Numbered from the stretch's first letter, positions 7,141-15,731 are shown. The stretch: 34,380 nucleotides of DNA from Clostridium sp. 28_12 (GCA_001916055.1 MNRR01000040.1:8348-42727); one strand, 5' to 3'. The notes: a model not told the origin generated them from the letters alone. Program-made: numbers and translations.

Positions 7141-8058
7141 TTATTCTTGTATTTCATATTCGTTTATATTAGGCTCGATAAAGTCAGAATCTGTTACCAT
7201 ATTTAATTCTAATATATATTCATGTGAAGGTTCACGTTTTGGGGAATTATCATCAATTTTATTTGAATTTTTATATTCATAAGCTATGCTACCAATAAGA
7301 AAACCAGTTTCTTTATTTGCATAAATACCTTCGGAATTATATGAATATGGAGTTTTGAAATTAGATAAGTAATAACATTGACTTCCGTTAAAAGTCGTAG
7401 GTTTAATTGATGCAAGCATAGTGCATTTTAAGAGTTGCCACCAATTTTCTGTGTAAAATGGATTATTTTGCATAGTATCATATATTTCCATTGTTTTATT
7501 TAAAATTGCTTTTTTTCCTTCTGAAGTATTTCCATATATATTTACTGAATATAGAGATGTGTTATTATTGTCAGAAATTTTATTTGCGAACATTGTTGTA
7601 GTTGATACATTTCCGTCTTCTGTCAGTTGGGTTATTATTATTTTCTTTTTATTATCTAATTTAAATGTTTCTTCTTTATAATAATATCCCAAATTATAGC
7701 TATATGATATTTCATGGTAATTAGATGCCATTTTAGTTTTTTCTGCTTTATTATATAAGTCTGAAATTATGATAATTTTTCTTACTGTTAAAATTACAAA
7801 TAACAATATAACAGTAAATATTATTATTTTGAGTATTCTCATTTTATTATTATATTTTTTCATATATTTGATTTCTCTGTTATCTTTATGGGTGCTAGTT
7901 GGATTTAAATCATTTTTCATATTTTCTAATATATTTTTACAATTACTACATGTATTTAAATGTTCTTCAATAAAAATATTTGTTTCTTCACTTGTTAAAT
8001 TTTCTATATAATTTGGCAATAAATCTTGAACAATTTTACAAATTTTTTCATTTTCCAT
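7141..8058 (-). CDS. zinc-finger anti-sigma factor, single-pass membrane protein
   Basis: This 305-residue protein has an N-terminal zf-HC2/ZAS domain (LLPNYIENLTSEE, then H-x3-C-x2-C in EEHLNTCSNCKNIL). A linker leads to a transmembrane helix at about 72-95 (KIIIFTVILLFVILTVRKIIII), and the extracytoplasmic domain has about 205 residues. The ATG at 8058 lies 9 bases after AGGAGG; the upstream TTG at 8067 overlaps that site and is rejected. The start is 1 base beyond the sigma stop, so the two genes are coupled. It should bind and inactivate the adjacent sigma until an envelope signal arrives. The outer domain was not recognised. Confidence 0.88.
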   Translation of the reverse strand: MENEKICKIVQDLLPNYIENLTSEETNIFIEEHLNTCSNCKNILENMKNDLNPTSTHKDNREIKYMKKYNNKMRILKIIIFTVILLFVILTVRKIIIISDLYNKAEKTKMASNYHEISYSYNLGYYYKEETFKLDNKKKIIITQLTEDGNVSTTTMFANKISDNNNTSLYSVNIYGNTSEGKKAILNKTMEIYDTMQNNPFYTENWWQLLKCTMLASIKPTTFNGSQCYYLSNFKTPYSYNSEGIYANKETGFLIGSIAYEYKNSNKIDDNSPKREPSHEYILELNMVTDSDFIEPNINEYEIQE

Positions 8059-8059
8059 A

Positions 8060-8536
8060 TTAATCAACCTCCTTCAATTTATTTTTTCCTCGATAAAATG
8101 TTGTTCTAGCCCAATTTTCTGTTTTATTCAAAATAGTTCCTATCTCTTTAAAACTTAATTCGCCAGTTATTCTCAAATATATAACTTCTCGCGTTTTATC
8201 ATCTAATTTTTGTATTTTTTTATATAATGAAATTTTTTCATCATTTGAAATAACTTGACTTTCTGGTGTTTCTAATGTTTCAAAATCACATAAACTTTCT
8301 TCAATATTTATTGTCTTTTTCTTTTTTCTACATTGGTCATACCATAAGTTTTTGGCTATTTGGCATAACCATACAGACATCTTACACTTGCCTTTATATG
8401 TGTTGATTTTTTGTACTGCTTTATAAAAAGTTTCTTGAGTTAGTTCTTCTGAGATATCGTTATCATGAGTTAAACAGAATAAATATTTGTTTACTGTTTC
8501 AAAATATTCTTCGTATATTTGTTTGATATCCTGCAT
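8060..8536 (-). CDS. ECF-type RNA polymerase sigma factor
   Basis: This 158-residue sigma has region 2 at about residues 5-70 (DISEELTQETFYKAVQKI, WLCQIAKNLWYDQCRKK) and region 4 at about 105-155 (KLDDKTREVIYLRITGELSFKEIGTILN, WARTTFYRGKNKL). AAAGGAGGA stands about 8 bases before the ATG at 8536. The gene heads an operon with its zinc-finger anti-sigma. The TGTAAC-16-CGTC promoter just upstream suggests it activates its own transcription, like SigM/SigX/SigV-type stress sigmas of Bacillus. Confidence 0.92.
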   Translation of the reverse strand: MQDIKQIYEEYFETVNKYLFCLTHDNDISEELTQETFYKAVQKINTYKGKCKMSVWLCQIAKNLWYDQCRKKKKTINIEESLCDFETLETPESQVISNDEKISLYKKIQKLDDKTREVIYLRITGELSFKEIGTILNKTENWARTTFYRGKNKLKEVD

Positions 8537-8561
8537 AACTTTTATCCTCCTTTAGCAATAT

Positions 8562-8587
8562 GACGTTAAAAAATAGTTTTTGTTACA
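8562..8587 (-). promoter_or_regulatory. ECF sigma-dependent autoregulatory promoter
   Basis: On the minus strand, TGTAAC (8582-8587) and CGTC (8562-8565) are separated by 16 bases. This matches the AAC / CGTC two-part promoter used by ECF sigmas of the SigM/SigX/SigV type. It lies about 25 bases upstream of the sigma start. Confidence 0.75.
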
Positions 8588-8680
8588 AGAATTACTAAAA
8601 TTTATTATTTAATAAATCTTAACATAATATCCAGAATGTTTCTATAATAAAAAATTTTATTTTTCAAATGTTTGGCATAT

Positions 8681-8747
8681 TTACAATAAAAGCAAGCGAA
8701 CAAAATGTGAAATTTTTATTGTAATATAAAAATCAATATGCTAAAAT
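8681..8747 (+). promoter_or_regulatory. promoter with overlapping 11-bp inverted repeat, upstream of the hexosaminidase gene
   Basis: TTGTAA (8719-8724) and TAAAAT (8742-8747) are 17 bases apart. The -35 box forms the end of a perfect 11-bp inverted repeat, TTACAATAAAA (8681-8691) with TTTTATTGTAA (8714-8724), separated by 22 bases. Two operator half-sites two helical turns apart, or a hairpin, are both possible. The regulator is unknown. Confidence 0.5.
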
Positions 8748-8772
8748 TAAGAAAAAAGTTTATGGAGTAGCT

Positions 8773-9864
8773 ATGGAAATAAAAGAATTATCGATAAAAG
8801 AAAAAATAGGACAAATGGTTATAATAGGAATGGACACCAATTATATAACAGATAGAATAAAAAATATGATACAAAATTATAAAATTGGTGGAGTAATCTT
8901 ATACAGAAAAAACTTTTCAACATATCAAGACATGTTAAAATTAATAAAAGAGCTAAAAGGTCTTAACAAAGAAAATAGAGTTCCACTATTTATAGCAATA
9001 GACCAAGAAGGTGGAAGAGTAAATAGAATGCCAAAAGAAATAAAAAATCTACCTGCTGCAAAGTTAGTTGCAAAATATGGAGGAGAAGAGTTTGTTGCAA
9101 AAGCAGCAGATATTACAGGAAAGTTGTTACAGGATTCTGGATATAATCTGAATTTTGCACCAGTCTTAGACATTGATAGAACTGAAAGTCAAGGTGCTGC
9201 AATTGGAGATAGAAGTTTTAGCAAGGATAAAGAACTTGTAGCAGAATGTGGTATCGCGGCAATGAAGGCATTACAAAAAAATAATATTTTACCAGTAGTA
9301 AAACATTTTCCTGGGCATGGTGCAACAAAACAAGATTCACATTATTTTTTGCCAGTAATAAATATACCGATGAAAAAAATCGAAAATGAAGATATGTATC
9401 CATTTGAACAAGCAATAAAAAATGGTGCAGATGCTGTTTTGGTAGGACATTTATTAATAATGGGAGTTACTGGAATGTATCCAGCATCTTTATCTAGAAA
9501 ATTTATTACAAAATATTTAAGAGCTAAATATAGATATAATGGACTTGTTGTGACAGATGACTTGAAAATGAGAGCAATTAAATTTTTCTATGGACCAGAT
9601 ACTGCAGTAAGAAAAGCATTTGAAGCAGGAAACGATATCATAGTATTTAGATTTAATAAAGATGAAGAACAGAGAGTGTTAGATAAAATTGAAAGTCTTG
9701 TTAAGACTGGAAAAATCAAAGAAAATAGAATCAATAAAAGTGTTAAGAGAATATTAAAAATCAAAGAAAAGTATAATATTTCAGATTCACAAAATTTTGA
9801 AGGAATAGATGTAGAAGAAATAAATAAAGAAATATCAAAAATAAGAACAAAGTGTAAGATCTAA
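8773..9864 (+). CDS. nagZ: glycoside hydrolase family 3 beta-N-acetylhexosaminidase (NagZ-like)
   Basis: This 363-residue enzyme removes terminal N-acetylglucosamine, typically from muropeptides during cell-wall recycling. GH3 motifs are in order: IDQEGGRVNRMP (about 76-87), NFAPVLDI (about 130), KHFPGHG followed by DSH (from residue 177, the acid/base His-Asp loop specific to NagZ-type enzymes), and VVTDDLKM (about 259-266, with the nucleophile Asp). There is no signal peptide, so a cytoplasmic location is likely. There is no C-terminal (alpha/beta) sandwich domain, as in short NagZ forms. It stands alone between its own promoter and a shared terminator. Confidence 0.93.
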   Translation: MEIKELSIKEKIGQMVIIGMDTNYITDRIKNMIQNYKIGGVILYRKNFSTYQDMLKLIKELKGLNKENRVPLFIAIDQEGGRVNRMPKEIKNLPAAKLVAKYGGEEFVAKAADITGKLLQDSGYNLNFAPVLDIDRTESQGAAIGDRSFSKDKELVAECGIAAMKALQKNNILPVVKHFPGHGATKQDSHYFLPVINIPMKKIENEDMYPFEQAIKNGADAVLVGHLLIMGVTGMYPASLSRKFITKYLRAKYRYNGLVVTDDLKMRAIKFFYGPDTAVRKAFEAGNDIIVFRFNKDEEQRVLDKIESLVKTGKIKENRINKSVKRILKIKEKYNISDSQNFEGIDVEEINKEISKIRTKCKI

Positions 9865-9867
9865 AAA

Positions 9868-9906
9868 AGAGGGTTCACTACATAAAATAGTGAATCCTCT
9901 AATATT
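9868..9906. terminator. convergent terminator (hexosaminidase / M18 aminopeptidase)
   Basis: The 13-bp stem AGAGGGTTCACTA (9868-9880) with TAGTGAATCCTCT (9888-9900), one mismatch and a 7-base loop is followed by AATATTTTATT. The A-run before the stem provides the T-tract for the minus-strand gene ending at 9907. Confidence 0.85.
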
Positions 9907-11295
9907 TTATTCTTCCCAGAAAGCTTTATAAGTTCTGTAAGCTGTATAAATATCGAATTTGCTTGTAACCTCATAAGGAGCATGCATTGAAAGGACTGGA
10001 ACACCACAATCTATAACATCTACACCTTTATTAGCTAAGATGTATGCGATAGTACCGCCTCCACCAACGTCAACTTTACCAAGTTCAGAAATTTGATATC
10101 TGATATCATTTTTCTCTAATACTCTTCTAACCCATGCAACGAATTCTGCATTAGCATCAGAAGCACCGGATTTTCCACGAGCACCAGTATATTTATTAAG
10201 ACCAATACCACGTCCTAAGAATGCAGCATTTGTTCTATCAGAAACACTTGCATAAAGTGGGTCAAACCCTGCATCAACATCAGCTGATAACATTCTTGAG
10301 AAGCAGAATACTTTGTCAAGCAAGTTTGGTCTGTTTTCACCAGTTTTGTTTAATAATTCTGAAACGAAATAATCAAACATATGTGATTCCATACCAGTAT
10401 TTCCCATACTTCCAATTTCTTCTTTGTCAGATAATATACAAACAGCAGTTGTTTTAACATTCTCTAAAGTCATCATAGCTGATAAAGATGTATATGCACA
10501 TATTTTGTCATCTTGACCATATGCTGCGACCATGCTTCCATCAAAACCTAAAGAACGAGCTCTAAAAGCTGGAACAACTTCAATTTCTGAACTTAAGAAG
10601 TCAGCTTCTGTAATATTATATTTTTGGTTTAAAATATTTAAAATATTTAATTTTACTTTTTCGGCACATTTTTCGTCATCTTCATAAGGAATGCTTCCAA
10701 GTAAAACAGCTAAATCTTCTCCATCGATTCCATTTTTTAATTTTTTCTCCATTTGATCTTGTGCTAAATGTGGTAATAAATCAGAAATTGTGAAAATTGG
10801 GTCATTATCATCTTCACCAATATTGATTGTTATTTTTTCACCATTAGCTTTTACAATCACACCATGTAAACTTAAAGGAATTGTTGTCCATTGGTATTTT
10901 TTTATTCCACCATAATAATGTGTTTTAAAATATGCAAATCCTGAATCTTCATATAAAGGATTTGGCTTTAAATCAAGTCTTGGAGAATCTATGTGAGCTC
11001 CAACTATTTGAATTCCATTTTCTAATTTATCTGTTCCAATAACAGCTAAGTACATACTTTTTTCTCTATTTATAAAATATACTTTATCTCCTGGGTTTAA
11101 AGTTTCATAACTAGCTAAATCTCTAAAACCGTTTGATTCTGCTATTGCTTTTGCAGTAATAACTGCTTCTCTTTCTGTTTTTGACTTATTCATAAAGTTC
11201 ATGTATCCATTACAATATGAATAAATTGCCTCTTTCTCGCGTGTGTCAATTTTTGACCATCCTGTTTCTTTCTTGTTAAAAAGTCTTTCTTCCAT
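9907..11295 (-). CDS. M18 family zinc aminopeptidase
   Basis: This 462-residue cytoplasmic metallopeptidase removes N-terminal residues from peptides, with a preference in the family for acidic ones. The two-zinc centre is visible: GAHIDSPRLDLKP (His ligand), the Asp in GQDDKICAY, the Glu pair in SDKEEIGSMG, SADVDAGFDP, and the C-terminal VLSMHAPYE His. Length fits the M18 family. The minus-strand ATG at 11295 follows AAGGAAG by about 8 bases. It is monocistronic. A candidate -10 (TATACT near 11353-11358) lies upstream without a clear -35. Confidence 0.95.
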   Translation of the reverse strand: MEERLFNKKETGWSKIDTREKEAIYSYCNGYMNFMNKSKTEREAVITAKAIAESNGFRDLASYETLNPGDKVYFINREKSMYLAVIGTDKLENGIQIVGAHIDSPRLDLKPNPLYEDSGFAYFKTHYYGGIKKYQWTTIPLSLHGVIVKANGEKITINIGEDDNDPIFTISDLLPHLAQDQMEKKLKNGIDGEDLAVLLGSIPYEDDEKCAEKVKLNILNILNQKYNITEADFLSSEIEVVPAFRARSLGFDGSMVAAYGQDDKICAYTSLSAMMTLENVKTTAVCILSDKEEIGSMGNTGMESHMFDYFVSELLNKTGENRPNLLDKVFCFSRMLSADVDAGFDPLYASVSDRTNAAFLGRGIGLNKYTGARGKSGASDANAEFVAWVRRVLEKNDIRYQISELGKVDVGGGGTIAYILANKGVDVIDCGVPVLSMHAPYEVTSKFDIYTAYRTYKAFWEE

Positions 11296-11443
11296 TTTTT
11301 ATCTTCCTTTCTTCAGTGCTGTTGAATTAATCAACTTCTTATATTTTATTGTAGTATATCACTTTATGTTTTATTTTTCCATACATTTAAATAAATATTC
11401 AATAAAAAATATTAACCAGAAACCATAACTTATGTAAAATTAT

Positions 11444-11473
11444 AAAAAGCTCTTGCCAGATAGAGTTTTTTGT
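11444..11473 (+). terminator. terminator-like hairpin in the 11296-11571 intergenic region
   Basis: AAAAAGCTCT (11444-11453) pairs with AGAGTTTTTT (11462-11471) around an 8-base loop, with one G-T pair. It precedes the oxidoreductase gene and follows no plus-strand gene, so it may be a leader attenuator or a leftover. Apart from this and the M18 upstream region I see nothing in the 276-base gap. Confidence 0.35.
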
Positions 11474-11571
11474 ATTATAGAGATAAAAACCCAAATAGAC
11501 TAGATTTTGTAACTATAATTTATAGTATATTTTGAATAAAAAGTGGCAAAATAAGCAAAAGGAGGAAAAAA

Positions 11572-13074
11572 ATGGAGTCATTATGGATAGAAACAACAAA
11601 AGATAAAATCAAGTTAGAGAGTTTAAAAAGAGATGAAACAACAGAAGTATGTATAATAGGAGGAGGCTTATTTGGACTTACTACAGCATATTATTTGAGC
11701 CAAAATGGATTTAAGGTTACTGTTTTAGAAAAAGACGAGATTGGAAAAAGAGCAAGTGGAAACACAACTGGTAAAATAACAAGTCAACATGACTTGTTTT
11801 ATGCACATTTAATAGATGATTATGGAGAAGAATTTGCTAAAAAATATTTAGAAGCAAATGAAAATGCAATAAAAAATATAAAAAAAATAGTAGAAGAAGA
11901 AAAAATTGAGTGTGATTTTTGCGAAGAAAAATCATATGTATATACAACTAAAGAAGATGAAGTAATAGAAATAGAAAAAGAAGTAGAGGCTGTAAAAAAA
12001 TTAGGGAAAGAAGCAAAGTTTGTAACCAAAATAGATTTACCAATAAAAATAAAAGGAGCTATCGAATTTGAGAATCAGGCACAATTTCACCCAAGAAAAT
12101 ATATGATAGGATTAGCAGAAGCTATACTTAAGGAAAACAAAATATATCAACATACAAAAGTTACAGATGTGAAAAAAGATAATGAACAATATAAAATCTG
12201 TACAGAAAATGGAAATGTATATGCTAAATATGTAGTTATTGCCTCACACTTTCCTATTGTAAATATGCCTGGATTTTATTTTGGAAAAATGTATCAATCT
12301 ACTTCATATTTAATTGCAATAGAAACCAAAAGTAAATTACCACAAGGAATGTATATCAATGTTAAAGAGCCATTGTATTCTTTTAGAACAGCAAAATATA
12401 ATGGAAAAGATGTGCTTTTGATAGGTGGAAACGGAAATAAAACAGGAGAAGCAATACCAGATGAGAATCACTATGAAATGCTTGAGAAAAAGGCAAAAGC
12501 GTTATATCCTGATTGTAAAATATTATATAGATGGAATACACAAGATTGTATATCATTAGATAAAATCCCATATATAGGAGAATTTTCAAATCTGATAAAA
12601 AATGTTTATGTAGGAACAGGGTTTAAAAAATGGGGAATGACTTCCACAAATGTTGCTGCTCAAATAGTTTCTGATGAGATTATGAAGAAACCAAATAAAT
12701 ATGCAGATGTTTTTACAGCAACTAGAGTTAAACCAATAAAAAATCGATGGGAAGTTGAAAATATGGTAAAAGAGACAGCAAATTCTATTGCTTTAAATAA
12801 ATTTAAAATAGAACCATATAGTGTTGAACAAATTGAAAATGATAATGGTGTTATATTAAAAATAAATGGAGAAAATGTAGGAATATATAAAGATAAAGTT
12901 GGAAAAATTTATGCAGTAAAGCCTAACTGTGCTCACTTAGGTTGTTTGCTATCTTGGAATAATCTCGACAAAACATGGGATTGTCCTTGTCATGGAAGTA
13001 GATTCGATTATACTGGAAAAAATATTTATGAACCTGCAATAAAAAATTTAGCGACTTTTAATGATTTGAATTAA
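11572..13074 (+). CDS. FAD-dependent oxidoreductase with C-terminal Rieske [2Fe-2S] domain
   Basis: This is a 500-residue two-domain flavoprotein. An N-terminal DAO-type FAD domain (CIIGGGLFGLTTAYYL, residues 27-42; then LEKDEIGKRASGNTTGKIT) covers about 1-400. A Rieske domain at about 410-495 has ligands C453 and H455 (CAHLGC) and C471 and H474 (CPCHGSRF); C458 and C473 can form the usual disulfide. This fusion family is common in Bacillus (YhfW-like) and Clostridia; its substrate is not established. AAAGGAGGA lies 8 bases before the ATG. It is flanked by promoter-like regions and probably monocistronic. Confidence 0.9.
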   Translation: MESLWIETTKDKIKLESLKRDETTEVCIIGGGLFGLTTAYYLSQNGFKVTVLEKDEIGKRASGNTTGKITSQHDLFYAHLIDDYGEEFAKKYLEANENAIKNIKKIVEEEKIECDFCEEKSYVYTTKEDEVIEIEKEVEAVKKLGKEAKFVTKIDLPIKIKGAIEFENQAQFHPRKYMIGLAEAILKENKIYQHTKVTDVKKDNEQYKICTENGNVYAKYVVIASHFPIVNMPGFYFGKMYQSTSYLIAIETKSKLPQGMYINVKEPLYSFRTAKYNGKDVLLIGGNGNKTGEAIPDENHYEMLEKKAKALYPDCKILYRWNTQDCISLDKIPYIGEFSNLIKNVYVGTGFKKWGMTSTNVAAQIVSDEIMKKPNKYADVFTATRVKPIKNRWEVENMVKETANSIALNKFKIEPYSVEQIENDNGVILKINGENVGIYKDKVGKIYAVKPNCAHLGCLLSWNNLDKTWDCPCHGSRFDYTGKNIYEPAIKNLATFNDLN

Positions 13075-13098
13075 ATAGTACAAAATTTCAAAAAAATG

Positions 13099-13127
13099 TT
13101 TACAAAAAATAGTTGATTTGCTATAAT
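13099..13127 (+). promoter_or_regulatory. promoter of the 13162/13835 gene pair
   Basis: TTTACA (13099-13104) and TATAAT (13122-13127) with a 17-base spacer stand 35 bases before the start codon at 13162. Confidence 0.75.
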
Positions 13128-13161
13128 TAAAATGTATATGATAAACAAAGGAGAACTATAA

Positions 13162-13812
13162 ATGGAATACGAAAAGATAGATGAAGAAGCAAGATACTTA
13201 AAAGCATGTGAAAATGTAAAAAAGATAGTAAATGCTATAAAAAACATAAAAATGAAATATTATACAAATTTTGCTAAAATATCATCAGAAGATAAAAAAG
13301 TATATGAGCAACTAAATAAAAACTTAGAAAAAATATCACAAGAAAACGATTTAGAAAACTTAAAAGTAGTTCTAATGCAAGAAGTATCAGACAAATATGA
13401 TAATAAAGAATTAAAAGAAGAACCCAGAGACCCAAACTTAATTGATAGCAGACTACTAGCATGTTATGGTAGTATAGATGTGCAACAAAAAGCACTATCT
13501 ATGGGAAAAATAGGGCAAGCAAGAAAATGTCAAAAGATTTTAGAAGAATATTTAGATGAAATTGGTTCAGACACATATAGAGAAATTGTAAAAAAATATA
13601 AAAGAGAAAAATTTGCAGAACTTGTAATGGAAAGAGTTGCTATTCAAGAAAAAAATGATGCATATATGGGATTAGTAGAAAGATGTTTCGAATTAAAAAA
13701 TGCAAAAGAAAGAGAAACTATGAAAAGTAAAATAGCCCAAGAAGAAAAAAAGAAGGAAATACTATTTACTAATGATGTAGAGATTGCAAAAGAAGTTAGT
13801 ATGGAATTATAG
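13162..13812 (+). CDS. hypothetical helical protein
   Basis: I do not recognise this 216-residue protein. It is charged, mostly predicted helical, has no signal peptide or membrane segment, and contains no metal or nucleotide-binding motif. The middle (about 100-130, DSRLLACYGSIDVQQKALSMG) is the least charged part. The last 60 residues are strongly coiled-coil-like and rich in Lys and Glu. AAAGGAGAA precedes the ATG, and a consensus promoter lies just upstream. It is followed after 22 bases by a second unrecognised gene, and the two form an operon ahead of the thymidylate kinase leader. Confidence 0.75.
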   Translation: MEYEKIDEEARYLKACENVKKIVNAIKNIKMKYYTNFAKISSEDKKVYEQLNKNLEKISQENDLENLKVVLMQEVSDKYDNKELKEEPRDPNLIDSRLLACYGSIDVQQKALSMGKIGQARKCQKILEEYLDEIGSDTYREIVKKYKREKFAELVMERVAIQEKNDAYMGLVERCFELKNAKERETMKSKIAQEEKKKEILFTNDVEIAKEVSMEL

Positions 13813-13834
13813 AATAAGAACATAGGAGGAAACA

Positions 13835-14200
13835 GTGGAAAGAGTGTATGAAGAAGCTTTTTCTGAAGTAGATGAAATAATAAAATTAATGCCAATAGAT
13901 ATTAGTAGTAAAATACCGCAAAAATTTAGGCAAGTAATTTCAGAAAACAAAGCTCTAAATTATAAAACAAATATACAAGAACCGATTAAGGAGCAAGATT
14001 TAAAGCCAGAAACAGTCACAATATTAGGCTTGATATATAGAGACTATTTAGCAAGCCCTGAAATAAAAGAAAAACTGCAAAAAGAAGATGAAGAACAGTT
14101 AACAGAAAATGAAAATAGTCTAGTACAATATAAAGAGCCTGGAATATTCAAAAAAATAATTAACTTTTTTAAAGGAATTTTTAAGAAAAATAAAATTTAA
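13835..14200 (+). CDS. hypothetical protein, small conserved-looking family
   Basis: This 121-residue protein starts with GTG at 13835, 8 bases after AGGAGG. It begins with a helix (YEEAFSEVDEIIKLMP), then IPQKFRQVISENK, then a conserved-looking core (LKPETVTILGLIYRDYLASP) and an amphipathic basic C-terminus (FKKIINFFKGIFKKNKI) that could bind membranes or nucleic acid. From memory, similar short proteins with a Leu-Pro, KIP, then a LIYRDY-type core are frequent hypothetical genes in uncultured gut Clostridia; I know of no function. It is cotranscribed with the 13162 gene. Confidence 0.8.
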   Translation: MERVYEEAFSEVDEIIKLMPIDISSKIPQKFRQVISENKALNYKTNIQEPIKEQDLKPETVTILGLIYRDYLASPEIKEKLQKEDEEQLTENENSLVQYKEPGIFKKIINFFKGIFKKNKI

Positions 14201-14218
14201 AAAAAATGTCGATATTTA

Positions 14219-14247
14219 TTGACTTATGGCATTGTTTTTGCTAAAAT
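14219..14247 (+). promoter_or_regulatory. promoter of the tmk leader
   Basis: TTGACT (14219-14224) and TAAAAT (14242-14247) are 17 bases apart. Transcription should start near 14254, leaving about 105 bases before tmk. Confidence 0.7.
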
Positions 14248-14290
14248 AACAGCATAAATCATATATTTATATATTTAAAAATCGTTTATT

Positions 14291-14338
14291 GAACTAGATA
14301 GATTGCTTAACAAACCAGTTATCTAGTTCTATTTTTTT
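14291..14338 (+). terminator. terminator in the tmk leader
   Basis: GAACTAGATA (14291-14300) pairs perfectly with TATCTAGTTC (14320-14329) around a 19-base loop, followed by TATTTTTTT. It ends transcription of the 13162-14200 operon, but because a promoter lies upstream of it, it can also act as an attenuator for tmk or end a short RNA. Confidence 0.8.
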
Positions 14339-14359
14339 GTATTAAAAGGAGGAAAAAAG

Positions 14360-15031
14360 ATGGGAAAATTATTTGTTATTGATGGAACAGATGGAAGCGG
14401 TAAACAAACTCAACTAGAACAATTAGAAAAAAGACTAATAAAAGAAAATATAGAATATAAAAAGGTAAGTTTTCCAAATTATGATTCACCAAGTTCAGCA
14501 CTGGTAAAAATGTATTTATCAGGAGAATTTGGAAAAAATGCTAAAGATATAAGTCCATATATTGCGTCAACATTTTATGCAGCAGATAGATATGCTACAT
14601 TTAAAATGGGATATAAGGAATATTATGATAATGGAGGAATAATATTAGCAGACAGATATACAACATCAAATATGGTACATCAGGCAGGTAAAATAAAAGA
14701 TGAAACAGAAAGAAAAAAGTTTTTAGATTGGCTTTGTGATTTTGAATTTAATTTATATGGATTGCCAGTACCATCAGAAGTATTTTTCTTAAATATGCCA
14801 GTTGAAAAATCATTAGAGTTGATTAAGAAAAGAGAAAATAAATTTACTCATGAAAGTAAAAAAGATATACATGAAAGAGATAAAGACCATTTAAAAGATG
14901 CATATAATGCAGCATGTGATGTGGCCAAAAAATATAACTGGTATGAAATAAAATGTGTAAAAGACGGAGAAATAAGAAGTATTGAAGACATACATGAGGA
15001 AATTTATAATGAAATAAAAAAACATATATAA
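14360..15031 (+). CDS. tmk: thymidylate kinase
   Basis: This 223-residue cytoplasmic kinase phosphorylates dTMP to dTDP with ATP. The P-loop is G9-TDGSGK15, the DR(Y/T) motif appears in ILADRYTTSNMVHQ (about 95-108), and the TMP-binding segment is in the ADRYA region around 76. The lid is a longer Lys/Glu-rich insertion (about 160-185) than in E. coli. AAAGGAGGA precedes the ATG by 8 bases. The gene sits directly upstream of the OLE RNA gene with its own leader. Confidence 0.93.
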   Translation: MGKLFVIDGTDGSGKQTQLEQLEKRLIKENIEYKKVSFPNYDSPSSALVKMYLSGEFGKNAKDISPYIASTFYAADRYATFKMGYKEYYDNGGIILADRYTTSNMVHQAGKIKDETERKKFLDWLCDFEFNLYGLPVPSEVFFLNMPVEKSLELIKKRENKFTHESKKDIHERDKDHLKDAYNAACDVAKKYNWYEIKCVKDGEIRSIEDIHEEIYNEIKKHI

Positions 15032-15127
15032 TCAAGAAAAAAGATGAAAACTATAAAAAAACATAAAAAAACGAATAAAGAAAGCTGTAGATTGGCAAAA
15101 AAAAGAAAATAAGAACAAAAGAACGAC

Positions 15128-15155
15128 TTGAAAAAATGGATAAATTTGGTATAAT
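15128..15155 (+). promoter_or_regulatory. promoter of the OLE RNA
   Basis: TTGAAA (15128-15133) and TATAAT (15150-15155) with a 16-base spacer. They predict a start near 15161, right where the structured region begins. The A-rich stretch from 15032 to 15127 holds nothing else I can identify. Confidence 0.75.
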
Positions 15156-15160
15156 AAATA

Positions 15161-15731
15161 TCGATGGTGCATTATTCTAGTCGTACTATTTATTATGAGG
15201 GTGGGGCTAAAAATCCACTAAAGGGCATACCGATGAAGCATCTTGTTTGTGCGCGAAATGCCAGTTTTGTGTGTGAGTAGGATGAAAGAAACCAGGGTAT
15301 GGTATAATGGCATATACAGGACTCCCTTGTTTCGCTGAGACTTAAAAAATATCTTTTAAGTGTAACCTATGGTGAGTGCCAAGACACAAAATACATAGAG
15401 TAGCCTGTCTTGAGTGAGGGTATTGGGATTATAATAACATATGAAATTACACTTGCAAAAAAGACTAATAATAAACAATAGTATGTTAAGGAAAACTTCT
15501 AGAATGTTTGCTTAAAAAAGCATAGGAATCTGAGGATTAAGGTACGGACTTAAGTGGCGATCTAGTGCCTAATGAAATATGTAGGTGTTCTTTTAAATGG
15601 AAACAGCTATGTAGTAATGCATAGTAAAGAATAGAGAAATTCAACTAGACCTAAACCGTAAAATTTACTCTGGTTTTACCATCTTGAATATGATAATAAT
15701 TAATAGCGAGATAAAAATCTCGCTTTGTTTT
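15161..15731 (+). ncRNA. ole: OLE RNA (ornate, large, extremophilic), about 570 nt
   Basis: This non-coding stretch is much more GC-rich and structured than its surroundings, has its own promoter and terminator, and lies directly upstream of an oapA homologue, the hallmark position of OLE RNA. Local hairpins include GTGG/CCAC at 15201-15218, ACTTAAAA/TTTTAAGT at 15340-15361 and CAAGACA/TGTCTTG at 15380-15412, plus a GGCAT/ATGCC pairing across the 15225-15280 segment. The length matches the roughly 600 nt of OLE. OLE RNA forms a membrane-bound complex with OapA in Bacillus halodurans and is linked to tolerance of cold, ethanol and magnesium stress. Identification rests on structure, size and synteny; a covariance search was not possible. 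Confidence 0.85.
15705..15731 (+). terminator. terminator between OLE RNA and oapA
   Basis: The perfect 8-bp GC-containing stem AGCGAGAT (15705-15712) with ATCTCGCT (15717-15724), an AAAA loop and TTGTTTT form the terminator. It ends the OLE RNA 25 bases before the oapA start, so oapA expression needs read-through or a hidden promoter. Confidence 0.85.

Noticed and set aside
15310..15320. An internal TATAAT-like promoter in the OLE RNA region
   Set aside because: It has no -35 partner and lies inside the structured RNA; the promoter at 15128-15155 fits the RNA start better.
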